Shown here: positions 15,467 through 23,606 of the stretch, piece after piece | Numbering within the stretch: the first letter of the stretch is position 1 | Layout of the letters: every line of letters begins with the position of its first letter | Assembly: GCF_000214355.1 (NCBI RefSeq) | Contig: NC_015577.1 | Location: forward strand, 2,250,453-2,314,452 | From: Leadbettera azotonutricia ZAS-9 | Lineage (GTDB): Bacteria; Spirochaetota; Spirochaetia; Treponematales; Breznakiellaceae | Direction: 5' to 3' | DNA: 64,000 nt | Notes under the pieces: generated by a model | Database searches by the model: none | What the model was told of the DNA's origin: nothing | What the model saw: the letters and a program-made list of their open reading frames with translations, nothing else | Program-made: the position numbers and the translations under genes

Positions 15467-16777
15467 CTACTTCTTAGCCAGCCTGACGAGGAGGGCATAG
15501 AGTTCCTGGGCACCAGCGGCGGTAGTGGCCTGGCCAAAGGCTACCCGCTGATAGATGAGGTTCAGGGTACTGTTGAGTTCAGTATCATTGGGCAAGTGGG
15601 GGGTCTCGGGTGAAGTATGGGAACCGGCTACATCATGATAGGCGAAGACTTTTTTATCCGTATCGGAAGCAACCGCCGATGCCCCCTGCCTGAAGGTGGA
15701 AGAAGAAGAAATACCGCGGTCGTTGCCGATAACCTTTCCGGCTTCGGGGCTATTTACCAGGAAGTTGACAAATTTTACCGCAGCTTCGAGATTCTTTGAT
15801 GCGCTATTGATGGTATAAACCTGGCTTAGCTGGGGCCAGAGGGCCTTGGTAGCAGCAGCGCCGGGAAGTTCAATGATCTCCAAAACGTCAGTGGTGGCAG
15901 ACTGGTAATTCCCAAACTGATTTGAAACAATGAAGCCGATGGCTACCTTGCCGGCGATAAGGGACGATGAATCGACGTTGGTTTCGGCATAACCGGCAGA
16001 AATATCCGCTGGGGGAACAAAGCCGTTATCCCGGTAGTCCTTGAACAGGTCAAGGAATTTCTTAGCCTCAGCTACGGTTACCTTGGTGGTTCCCGATACA
16101 TCATCATAAATGGGAGTGCCATTCCAGCGGAGCCAGTAGCCAAAACCAGTGGAACCTGAGGCGGTTGAACCAAAATCTTCAAGGGGATACACTCCTGCGG
16201 GGAGTCTGGGTTTGATGGATGCAAGGTAGGCACGGAATTCTTCCCAAGTCATGGTTACTTTGGGCAGGGCTACGCCAGCTTTTTCCAACAGTGTCTTGTT
16301 GTAGATCAGCGCTGGAATGGTAGCGCCTGTGGATACTGCATAGAGGTGGCCAATAGTCCCGGCAGCAATGGCGCCGGTATCGATAGTGGAAACATCAAGA
16401 AGCCCCCCCTTGTAGGGATCCAGATTGAGGGGTACACCCTTGGCGATGTAATCGGGGTAGTTGCCGCCCATCTGGATAATGTCGGGACCATTCCCGCCGG
16501 CCAACTGGGTATCAACCTTGTTGAAGTGATCCCCTGTACCGCCTGATACTTCGATATTCACCACAATGCCGGGATTGGCAGCCTGGAAGGCGTCAATGGC
16601 GGCCTGGCTCGCCTTAACCCTGGCTTCGCTGCCCCAGAATGCCCAGCGAAGGACAATATTGCTGGGACTACTTCCGGTAGCGGCGCCGAAACCGCTGCTG
16701 CTTTGGCCGCCGCCGCCCGCAAAGACCATAGCAGCGCTCATCATTATAACAAGCATTACTAATACAATTTTCTTCAT
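15467..16777 (-). CDS. ABC transporter sugar-binding protein
   Basis: 436 aa of the family 1 extracellular solute-binding type. A signal peptide ends AMVFA, followed by GGGGQ; there is no lipobox Cys, so it is probably a soluble periplasmic protein. Motifs are VLRWAFWGSEAR at the start of the mature protein, AFQAANPGIVVNIE, GGNGPDIIQMGGNYPDYIAKG and TWEEFRAYLASI. It delivers a mono- or oligosaccharide to the two permeases encoded just upstream on the same strand. The neighbouring AraC regulator and glycosidases suggest a plant-derived oligosaccharide. Confidence 0.88.
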   Translation of the reverse strand: MKKIVLVMLVIMMSAAMVFAGGGGQSSSGFGAATGSSPSNIVLRWAFWGSEARVKASQAAIDAFQAANPGIVVNIEVSGGTGDHFNKVDTQLAGGNGPDIIQMGGNYPDYIAKGVPLNLDPYKGGLLDVSTIDTGAIAAGTIGHLYAVSTGATIPALIYNKTLLEKAGVALPKVTMTWEEFRAYLASIKPRLPAGVYPLEDFGSTASGSTGFGYWLRWNGTPIYDDVSGTTKVTVAEAKKFLDLFKDYRDNGFVPPADISAGYAETNVDSSSLIAGKVAIGFIVSNQFGNYQSATTDVLEIIELPGAAATKALWPQLSQVYTINSASKNLEAAVKFVNFLVNSPEAGKVIGNDRGISSSSTFRQGASAVASDTDKKVFAYHDVAGSHTSPETPHLPNDTELNSTLNLIYQRVAFGQATTAAGAQELYALLVRLAKK

Positions 16778-16807
16778 CTTGATACCTCCAAAAATTTATG
16801 GGATAAA

Positions 16808-17656
16808 CTATCCCTTGATACCTGTAGTGGAAATCCCCTGAACAAAATATTTTTGCAGAGAAAAGAACAGAATAAAGCAGGGTACTATTGAAAGTACCGC
16901 CATGGCAAACATGGAACCCCAGGACGACATACCTGAAGAATCTATAAAAAGCCGCAGCCCCATGGGAACCGTATAGCCTTGAGGCGAGTTAAGGTACAGG
17001 AGCTGGTTGAAGAAATCGTCCCAGGTCCAGAGAAAGGTAAATAGCACCGTAGTGATAAGAGCCGGCACAGTAAGGGGCAGGATTATTTTAAGGTAGATGC
17101 CAAATTTGCCGCAGCCGTCAATGATGGCCGATTCGTCAAGGTCTTTGGGAAGGCTGCGTATAAACTGCACCAGAAGGAATACAAAGAAGGCATCAGTTGC
17201 AAAGAGTTTAGGAACTATCAGGGGCAGATAGGTATCGATCCAGCCGAATGTCCTGAAAATGATATACCGGGGAATGGTGGTAACATGCCCAGGCAGCATG
17301 AGGGTCAGCATCATAACGCCAAACCAGAAATTCCTCCCCTTAAAGCGTAGTCTGCCAAAGGCATAAGCCGTAAGGGAACAGAAAATAGCATTAAAAATCA
17401 CGCAGAGGACACAGATGAAAAAAGAGTTTTTGAAAAAGGTGCCAAAACCAACAATACCTATGCCCTGCCATCCATTGACATAGTTCTGTAAGGTCACTGC
17501 CTTGGGGATGAGGCTCGGATCGCTAAAGATCGTATTCCCGGCCTTAAAGGAAGCGGCAATGAGCCAGATAACAGGGTAGAGCATCCCCACCCCGAGGATA
17601 ATGATAATGAGGTTTGAAATGCCAGAAATGACAAGTTGCCTGGGTCCATTTTTCAT
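16808..17656 (-). CDS. ABC sugar transporter permease (MalG-type)
   Basis: 282 aa from the ATG at 17656, chosen because it overlaps the previous stop as ATGA and has GGAGCGGAG upstream; a longer frame would add 28 hydrophilic residues. Six membrane helices are expected. The C-terminal half has the inner-membrane EAA loop DESAIIDGCGKFGIYLKIILPL that contacts the ATPase. It ends YFVQGISTTGIKG, typical of MalG-like permeases. It pairs with the upstream MalF-type permease; no ATPase gene is present here. Confidence 0.88.
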   Translation of the reverse strand: MKNGPRQLVISGISNLIIIILGVGMLYPVIWLIAASFKAGNTIFSDPSLIPKAVTLQNYVNGWQGIGIVGFGTFFKNSFFICVLCVIFNAIFCSLTAYAFGRLRFKGRNFWFGVMMLTLMLPGHVTTIPRYIIFRTFGWIDTYLPLIVPKLFATDAFFVFLLVQFIRSLPKDLDESAIIDGCGKFGIYLKIILPLTVPALITTVLFTFLWTWDDFFNQLLYLNSPQGYTVPMGLRLFIDSSGMSSWGSMFAMAVLSIVPCFILFFSLQKYFVQGISTTGIKG

Positions 17657-18579
17657 TCTCCGCTCCCGTAACTTACCAGGGACCCTGACAGTTTGAAGGT
17701 CAGAACCGTGAGCCCGGCGATGAGAAGGAGGAGTACCCAAGCCATAGCAGAGGCATACCCCATCTCGTAGAAGGCAAAGCCTTTAAGGTAGAGGTAGAGG
17801 CTATAGAACATGGTTGAATCCAAAGGCCCTCCCTGGCCGCCCGAAACAATGAATGCTTGGGTAAAGGACTGGAAGGCGCTGATCATCTGCATTACAAGGT
17901 TAAAAAAGATGATGGGCGAGAGGCTCGGCAGGGTGATGGCAATAAACTGCTTCACTCTGCCAGCCCCGTCTACACTGGCAGCTTCATAATATTCCTGTGG
18001 TATTTGCTTAAGGCCCGCCAGGAAGATGATCATGGGGGACCCGAACTGCCACACTGCAAGAAGTATCAGGGTATAGAGAGAATACTTGGGGTTCGATATC
18101 CAGGCCGGGGGATCAACGCTGAAGACAGCCCTCAAAATAGCGTTGATGACCCCGTCTGCCGCAAAGAGGCGACGCCAAAGCACCGCAATGGCCACCGACC
18201 CCCCCAGGAGGGTGGGTATATAATAAATGGTTCTATAAAAGGGAATGAGCTTCAGCTTTTGGTTCATCAGCATAGCTATCGCCAGGGCAAAGACAAGCTT
18301 TAGGGGAACAGAAATAAACACAAAGCGGAGTGTCACAAAAAGGGAATTGAGGAACCGCGTATCCCTAGGGAACTCATCGTTCCCAACAAACATAATAAAA
18401 AAGTTCTGCAGCCCTATCATCTTAGGGGGCTGAAGGAGGTTGTACTGGGTAAAGGACAGGTACAGGGAATAGATCATGGGATAGAGGGTTAACACAAAAA
18501 AACCTAAGAGCCACGGAACAAGAAAAACATAGGACGAAAGGTTTTCGAGGATAATTTTGTTCAAAGGCTTGCTATTCAT
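17653..18579 (-). CDS. ABC sugar transporter permease (MalF/UgpA-type)
   Basis: 308 aa starting at MNSKPLN, since GGGAG is well spaced from this ATG and too close to one two codons earlier. The N-terminus YVFLVPWLLGFFVLTLYPMIYSLYLSF is the usual first helix of UgpA-type permeases; the EAA loop EAASVDGAGRVKQFIAITLP lies near residue 210. It is the first gene of a three-gene operon directly preceded by a promoter with AraC-like sites. Confidence 0.88.
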   Translation of the reverse strand: MNSKPLNKIILENLSSYVFLVPWLLGFFVLTLYPMIYSLYLSFTQYNLLQPPKMIGLQNFFIMFVGNDEFPRDTRFLNSLFVTLRFVFISVPLKLVFALAIAMLMNQKLKLIPFYRTIYYIPTLLGGSVAIAVLWRRLFAADGVINAILRAVFSVDPPAWISNPKYSLYTLILLAVWQFGSPMIIFLAGLKQIPQEYYEAASVDGAGRVKQFIAITLPSLSPIIFFNLVMQMISAFQSFTQAFIVSGGQGGPLDSTMFYSLYLYLKGFAFYEMGYASAMAWVLLLLIAGLTVLTFKLSGSLVSYGSGE

Positions 18580-18596
18580 GTACATTCTCCCATTCC

Positions 18597-18626
18597 AGTA
18601 TATATTTAATTAAAAAAACCTGCCAA
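18597..18626 (-). promoter_or_regulatory. Promoter of the ABC transporter operon
   Basis: Minus strand -35 TTGGCA, 18-bp spacer, -10 TATACT, upstream of the first permease. The -35 touches the nearer of two direct repeats, as in promoters where an AraC-type activator contacts RNA polymerase. Confidence 0.55.
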
Positions 18627-18659
18627 TCAAATATTGCGGTTTTCTAATCAGGTATTGCG
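18623..18659. promoter_or_regulatory. Paired direct repeats, candidate AraC-regulator binding site
   Basis: CCAATCAAATATTGCG (18623-18638) and CTAATCAGGTATTGCG (18644-18659) match at 13 of 16 positions and are offset by exactly 21 bp, two turns of the helix. The nearer copy abuts the -35. Direct repeats with this spacing are the usual target of AraC-family activators, and an AraC gene ends 3 bp away at 18663. Confidence 0.55.
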
Positions 18660-18662
18660 CTT

Positions 18663-19550
18663 TTATTGTTCATATGGAAGAAGCGAGATTTTCCCGTTCC
18701 GGTAGACTGAGGGGCTTGCTCCGATATTGGCCTTAAAGAGCCGGTTAAAGGTGGCTATGCTCTGGAAACCGCAGATATAGGCAATATCCGTAACCGGCTT
18801 ATCCGATTCCACAAGTTGTTTTTCCGCCTGACGCAGCCTGATGCGGGTAAGATGGCTGCGGAAACCCTGGCCGGTCTGCTCTTTCAAAAAACGGGACAAG
18901 TGGTATTTGCTTAAACCTATGCCTTGGGCTGCGTTCTCCAGGGTAAAATCGGGGTTATCATAATTATCAAGCATAAGCGAAAAAATCCGCTCAAGATGTT
19001 GGGTATTGTTTTTTTTATTAGCGATTCTTCCCTGGTCAGGCTGCTCGGCGGATATTTCCCGCAGAAAGATCACTGCTATCTCATAAAGTTTTGATTTTAT
19101 CACCAGCCTGTAACCGGGTTTTTTTTGCTGATATTCCTCAAAAATCGCCATGAGAAGACCTTCCAGGCGGACATGGATGACGCTGTCCTTTGAGGGGGTA
19201 ATGAGGGAGCGGCGGCTGAAAACCGGCCCCTGAAAATTCCGATCCTGAATTTCGAGGAGGGTTTCATCAAAAATTTCGAGACCGAACTGAAAGATCCTTA
19301 CATAGGATCTTGGACTGGGGTCGAAAAAGCCATGGATGAGGCCTGTGTTTACTGTGATGATGTCTCCCTGGCTTCCTTCCCACTGCTGCCCGTTGATATA
19401 AACCTTGAGGGTCCCTTTTAATATATAAAGAATTTCTACACGCTCATGCCAATGGAGGGGAAACCAAAAAGGAGCTTTATAACTATCCCAAGTCAAAAAA
19501 GGGAAAGAGCGATCCAGCGGGGCATTTTCGTAAAAGGGCTTCTCATTCAC
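18663..19550 (-). CDS. AraC-family transcriptional regulator with cupin sensor
   Basis: 295 aa starting with GTG (SD GGAG 7 nt upstream). The N-terminal cupin domain has LHWHERVEILYILKG, the sugar-binding type found in AraC proteins; the C-terminal 100 residues hold two helix-turn-helices (IGLSKYHLSRFLKEQTG and VTDIAYICGFQSIATFNRLFK). It probably activates the downstream ABC operon, whose promoter has paired direct repeats, and possibly the divergent glycosidase. The 56-bp divergent gap leaves room for overlapping control. Confidence 0.88.
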   Translation of the reverse strand: MNEKPFYENAPLDRSFPFLTWDSYKAPFWFPLHWHERVEILYILKGTLKVYINGQQWEGSQGDIITVNTGLIHGFFDPSPRSYVRIFQFGLEIFDETLLEIQDRNFQGPVFSRRSLITPSKDSVIHVRLEGLLMAIFEEYQQKKPGYRLVIKSKLYEIAVIFLREISAEQPDQGRIANKKNNTQHLERIFSLMLDNYDNPDFTLENAAQGIGLSKYHLSRFLKEQTGQGFRSHLTRIRLRQAEKQLVESDKPVTDIAYICGFQSIATFNRLFKANIGASPSVYRNGKISLLPYEQ

Positions 19551-19606
19551 CAGGAATCTCCTCTATTATTCTATATGATATATGTCAAATTGAAAAGGAG
19601 AATAAT

Positions 19607-21106
19607 GTGGATATTGCCCCAATAAAGACCTCGGTAGAATTCAATACTTCGGACCCTTTTCTCATGAAACTCTATGATGCGGCCGATACCATGCTCAAAC
19701 GCAATATCAAAAATTTTGCCGGACGACCTGTTCTTATCGAAGGAGGAGGCTATAATTCCATCTGGATAGAAACCCAGCCCATGGGGGGTGAGATGTATGC
19801 AAAGCGCTGCATGGAGGCTGCCATAAACAATGTACTCCTCTTTATGGAGTATCAGCATGAAAACGGCCGCTACCCTTACCGACTGAGCGTGGTTGACGGG
19901 GCCCTTGAGCCTGCTTATTTCCAATTTCAGGGATTCTGTTTTCCCCATCATGCCCTCAATCTTTATTACTGGAGCAAAAAAAAGAGCCCCCTCTATCTTG
20001 AAAAACTCTATAAGTCCCTGGAAGCCTACGACACCTACCTCTGGAAATACCGAGATTCTGATGGCGATGGCTGCCTTGAAATATGGTGCCCCCTGGATAC
20101 AGGGGAAGATTTTTCCAACCGTTTTGCAGGGGCCACCGAGGCCCACTGGAATTGGCCCGGTGAAACAGCACCCAAAAACGATCCTGTCTTCCCCATAGAG
20201 TCTATGGATGTAATGGCCTATTCCCACGACGCCCGATCGGCGCTGGCAAAAATTTCTGCCATCCTCAATAACGGCAGGGAAAAGGAGTGGCTCGAAAAAG
20301 CTAAAAAAATCCGGGAAAAAATACATTCCTATCTCTGGGACGATAGCCGTGGCGCCTGCTACGACCGGGGCAGGGATAACGCTTTTATGCCCGCCCTTCA
20401 GCATAACAACTTGCGAGTCATGTATCACGAAGCTTTTTCAGAAAACATGGCCCAGCGTTTTGTAAAAGAGCATCTCCTCAACCCCGAAGAATTCTTTACC
20501 CCCATGCCCCTGCCTTCAATAGCAGTCAATAATCCGGTCTTCAGGAATATCAGCGAGAATAACTGGAGCGGCCAGTGCGAGGGGCTTACCTATCAGCGGG
20601 CAATCAGGGCCCTGGAGAATTACGATTTCTATTCGGAACTTACACGTATCGGGAACAAGCTCCTCGACTGTGTAGGGAAGCGGAACACCTTCCCCCAGCA
20701 GTTTGATCCCTTTACAGGAGAATTTTCCGAAGCCGACAAGCGGACCACCTACGGCCCTACAGCCTTGAGTGTCCTTGAATATATCTCCCGCTTTTACGGC
20801 GTCCATGTGCAGTTTGATGAAATCTGGTGGGGCGCCCTTGGCCGCGGCGAACACGAACTCTCCTATACCCAACATTGGGGCGGGGATTCCTATACCGTAG
20901 AAACAAAAGGGGGCAAAATATCGGGCAGCTTTAACGGGAATGAGATTTTCCTCCTCCCCCGGGGGCTCCGGGCAGCAAGCGATTGGCAGGGCCGGGTAAA
21001 ACGCCTCATCAACGCCTCAGAAAAAGCTTTGGAGGCGGAGTTTGTCATTAATGGGGAAAAGGGAACTGTTCTGCTTAAACCCAACGAGATTTTTTTCAGG
21101 AAATAA
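19607..21106 (+). CDS. (alpha/alpha)6-barrel glycoside hydrolase (mannosylglycerate-hydrolase/GH63-like)
   Basis: 499 aa with no signal peptide, so cytoplasmic. It starts GTG, with AAAAGGAG 6 nt upstream. Motifs typical of MGH1/GH63-type toroid glycosidases include GGGYNSIWIETQ, DSDGDGCLE, WNWPGETAPKNDP, VFRNISENNWSGQCEGLTYQ and YGPTALSVLEY. It hydrolyses an oligosaccharide, but the linkage is not predictable. It is divergent from the AraC gene and convergent with the GH43 gene (11-bp overlap of the 3' ends). It may act on what the neighbouring transporter brings in. Confidence 0.68.
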   Translation: MDIAPIKTSVEFNTSDPFLMKLYDAADTMLKRNIKNFAGRPVLIEGGGYNSIWIETQPMGGEMYAKRCMEAAINNVLLFMEYQHENGRYPYRLSVVDGALEPAYFQFQGFCFPHHALNLYYWSKKKSPLYLEKLYKSLEAYDTYLWKYRDSDGDGCLEIWCPLDTGEDFSNRFAGATEAHWNWPGETAPKNDPVFPIESMDVMAYSHDARSALAKISAILNNGREKEWLEKAKKIREKIHSYLWDDSRGACYDRGRDNAFMPALQHNNLRVMYHEAFSENMAQRFVKEHLLNPEEFFTPMPLPSIAVNNPVFRNISENNWSGQCEGLTYQRAIRALENYDFYSELTRIGNKLLDCVGKRNTFPQQFDPFTGEFSEADKRTTYGPTALSVLEYISRFYGVHVQFDEIWWGALGRGEHELSYTQHWGGDSYTVETKGGKISGSFNGNEIFLLPRGLRAASDWQGRVKRLINASEKALEAEFVINGEKGTVLLKPNEIFFRK

Positions 21107-22019
21107 TATCCTTGCCGGGCTTCACCATGCCATCTTCATCGATCATTTCGATGAAGATGGGCCGTTCATTGGGGGTCTTGTTGGGAGTGTGCACCGTCAG
21201 ATAGAGTTTACCTTCAACCGAATGGAAGAGCATGCCATGGCCCCCGTCGGCGGAATAAAGGGGATCTTTTAATTGCTTCCAGGGGCCTGTAACAAGGCCG
21301 CTCTCGGATTTTGCCAGCCCTATGCGATAGGCCCCGTCCGGGCCGAAGGATGACCAGAGCATAAGGAGGGCGCCGTTTTTGGCAGTGTAAAGGTTGGGGC
21401 CATCGGTAACATAGTTCCCCGGAAGGCGGTTTCGAGCCGGGTCCGGCTTGAGCGGGCTTGCCCAGGGCGCCTCACTGGCCCTGAACAGCAGCTCCGGCTT
21501 TCCCGCAGCCGACTTCAAGTCTTCTGTCAGAGGGAGGAGGCATATCTCGCCATCTGCTACCTGCTGCCATTCGTGGCAGAAGATCATCCAGGGCCGGCCC
21601 TCGGCGTCAAGGTAGAGTGTGCCGTCAAGGCATTCCCATTCAGCAGGAGTCACGGGCCCTGACGATCCTGAGGCATTCAGGCTCCATGGATTATAAGGGC
21701 CGGTGACACCCCCCTCACTTTTGAGGATTGCCGTACCGCGCCTGCCCTCTTTGGGTTTAAAAGTGGCAAACATATACCAGGAACCGTTATAGCGGTGCAC
21801 TTCGGGAGCCCAGAAATTCGTTTCTGACCAAAAATCTTCGGGCGGACGGAAGACAGGGAAAGGCCCCTCAAATTCGGAAAGCCCTCCCCTGCTTATATAC
21901 CCATCAAAACCGGTTCCCCGACTTTTCCAGATGTCTTTGTCTGTGGAGCCAAAGAGATAGTAGACCTCATCTTCCGGAACAACAAAGGGGTCCCGGATTT
22001 GTATATCCGAAATATGCAT
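21096..22019 (-). CDS. Glycoside hydrolase family 43-like five-bladed propeller
   Basis: 307 aa, no signal peptide. IRDPFVV with Asp10 (usual base), FWAPEVHRYNGSWYMFAT (strongly GH43) and CLDGTLYLDAEG with Asp132 (pKa-tuning Asp) are all in place. The acid is normally Glu in a (T)EGP motif; here the matching position reads TDGPNLY (Asp206). This could be a functional variant or a changed activity. GH43 enzymes release arabinose or xylose from plant xylan and arabinan. It lies 11 bp after the GH4 gene, in one operon. Confidence 0.8.
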   Translation of the reverse strand: MHISDIQIRDPFVVPEDEVYYLFGSTDKDIWKSRGTGFDGYISRGGLSEFEGPFPVFRPPEDFWSETNFWAPEVHRYNGSWYMFATFKPKEGRRGTAILKSEGGVTGPYNPWSLNASGSSGPVTPAEWECLDGTLYLDAEGRPWMIFCHEWQQVADGEICLLPLTEDLKSAAGKPELLFRASEAPWASPLKPDPARNRLPGNYVTDGPNLYTAKNGALLMLWSSFGPDGAYRIGLAKSESGLVTGPWKQLKDPLYSADGGHGMLFHSVEGKLYLTVHTPNKTPNERPIFIEMIDEDGMVKPGKDIIS

Positions 22020-22030
22020 TCCCCCTCCTT

Positions 22031-23440
22031 TTAACTTTTGAGGGTTTTAGCGCACATTTCATCAAAGAGGGCCCGGCTATCCTTAAGGGGTAAAAGCTGC
22101 ACTGCCAAGTCATGAGAAAACACCCGGAAGGCCTTTTCCCTATCATCTTCAAAAACGGCTTCTATAATACCTTCCTGGGCCAAGACATGGGGCATAACCA
22201 GGGCACGAATGTCGGCAGGCAATCCCTGGCTGACAAGGGGCTGAATGTTATTCTGCGAGAATGAAGCATTGGTTTCCACCACCACCTGGGAGGGCAAATC
22301 GGGCATCTGGCCATAGTTTGGCGTATTCACGTTGGTCACCATATTACCCAATCCAAGGAGGGCTTTCAATATCTTGAGGCCCTCTTCACCCGATTCAACA
22401 GCGGCCATAGTCTGCGTACCATCACGATAAGCCTTTGCCATTTTGATGAGCTTTTCACGGTTCGCAATGCGCCAGGACACTGGCGTAAGGGTAAAACCCC
22501 AACTTTCCGCCTGGGTTGCATTTGCCATATACCAGGAATGGGGGCAGAATTCCGCTAAATGCCGATCCCCGGCGGCGGCAATTAAGCCGTAACGGCGGAA
22601 CAAGTCCATTTTAACGCGCTCGACAGAGGAAAATAGCCTGAGCCGCACCGTTTCGTCGGGATCAATCGCACCGGAACCACCAGCCGCAAAAGTAGTGGCA
22701 GCCTTGGCGCCTTTAAAGCCCGATTCAGCATATTTATCCACAAATTTTTTGTAATAAGGGAATATATCAATATTTTTCCATGAGGCTTTATCAATCCAGG
22801 TAAAATGATTGATGCCCAAAACACGGGTGGTAATGTCTTCGCGTTTAATGCTGCCTACAGGGGCCGCTCCAGCTTCTTCCAGTACCGCACCCAGGAGCTT
22901 TTGGGTGTTAAATACTTCGTGGCAACAGCCAAAGGCCTTAATCCCAGAAAACTCCCTGTAAAGCGTCCGGGTGCAGATAGTCATGGGATTGGTGTAATTA
23001 ATGACCCAGGCATCGGGGGCGTATTTTTTTACTGAACGGGCAATCTCCCGGAACTGCGGTATGGTCCGCAGGGCGCGGATAATGCCCCCTACCCCGGCAG
23101 TATCGCCAACTGATTGGTAGATACCATACTTTTCACTTGCATGGACATCTACAGCCATTTCTTCAAAATCGCCGGGAAGGATCGAAACAAACACAAAGTC
23201 GCTCCCTGAAAGGGAATCTTCCAGGGAAGGATTGGCATGAAATTTCCACAACCCCCCATTGTGCTTCGCCATTAGGGCATTGCCGATTATCTCATTTGTC
23301 CTGGCATCTTCAGGTTTTATATCGTAAAGTTCAATGGTTCCGGCAATTTCTTTTTCAAATGCCAGATCTTGCATTAAGACCCAGGCCCAGTTGCGGGAAC
23401 CTCCGCCAATATAACAAATTTTCAGGTGGTCGATATTCAT
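22031..23440 (-). CDS. GH4-family alpha-glycosidase (NAD- and Mn-dependent)
   Basis: 469 aa, cytoplasmic. The N-terminal NAD-binding motif is ICYIGGGSRNW; NYTNP (148-152) and GCCHEV (Cys173, His174, metal ligands) are the defining GH4 motifs, with NHFTW following. The enzyme uses an oxidation-elimination mechanism on alpha-linked galactosides, glucosides or glucuronides. The preceding SD AAGGAC and a good promoter mark it as the first gene of a two-gene unit with GH43. In a xylan-using bacterium an alpha-galactosidase or alpha-glucuronidase role would fit, but the substrate is open. Confidence 0.85.
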   Translation of the reverse strand: MNIDHLKICYIGGGSRNWAWVLMQDLAFEKEIAGTIELYDIKPEDARTNEIIGNALMAKHNGGLWKFHANPSLEDSLSGSDFVFVSILPGDFEEMAVDVHASEKYGIYQSVGDTAGVGGIIRALRTIPQFREIARSVKKYAPDAWVINYTNPMTICTRTLYREFSGIKAFGCCHEVFNTQKLLGAVLEEAGAAPVGSIKREDITTRVLGINHFTWIDKASWKNIDIFPYYKKFVDKYAESGFKGAKAATTFAAGGSGAIDPDETVRLRLFSSVERVKMDLFRRYGLIAAAGDRHLAEFCPHSWYMANATQAESWGFTLTPVSWRIANREKLIKMAKAYRDGTQTMAAVESGEEGLKILKALLGLGNMVTNVNTPNYGQMPDLPSQVVVETNASFSQNNIQPLVSQGLPADIRALVMPHVLAQEGIIEAVFEDDREKAFRVFSHDLAVQLLPLKDSRALFDEMCAKTLKS

Positions 23441-23447
23441 ACTGTCC

Positions 23448-23476
23448 TTTATAACTTATCCTGGTATTTTTTCCAA
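23448..23476 (-). promoter_or_regulatory. Promoter of the GH4-GH43 operon
   Basis: Minus strand -35 TTGGAA, 17-bp spacer, -10 TATAAA, ending 8 bp upstream of the GH4 start codon, with AAGGAC inside the leader. It lies just beyond the terminator of the preceding operon. Confidence 0.5.
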
Positions 23477-23495
23477 GTGAGCAATCCATAGCGTC

Positions 23496-23536
23496 AAAAA
23501 AACCGGCGCCGACCCTCATTTCTGGAACCGGCGCCG
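23496..23536 (-). terminator. Strong rho-independent terminator of the barrel/CE15/repeat-lipoprotein operon
   Basis: On the minus strand, CGGCGCCG, a 17-nt loop, a second CGGCGCCG (self-complementary, so the copies pair) and then seven T. A second GC hairpin (CCGGGCG / CGCCCGG, about 23547-23575) lies between the stop codon and this terminator. Confidence 0.75.
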
Positions 23537-23606
23537 TAGTTGCTGCCCGGGCGTTAAGAGCTATCCTACGCCCGGACAATGTAACTTCGTAAACAAAATC
23601 TTTACA

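Noticed and set aside
16657-16780. Lipobox in the binding protein at 15467-16777
   Set aside because: The residue after VFA is Gly and no Cys is present near the cleavage site, so lipidation is not supported.
19571-20428. Minus-strand open frame of 285 codons opposite the (alpha/alpha)6 glycosidase
   Set aside because: Antisense shadow; the plus strand holds clear glycosidase motifs.
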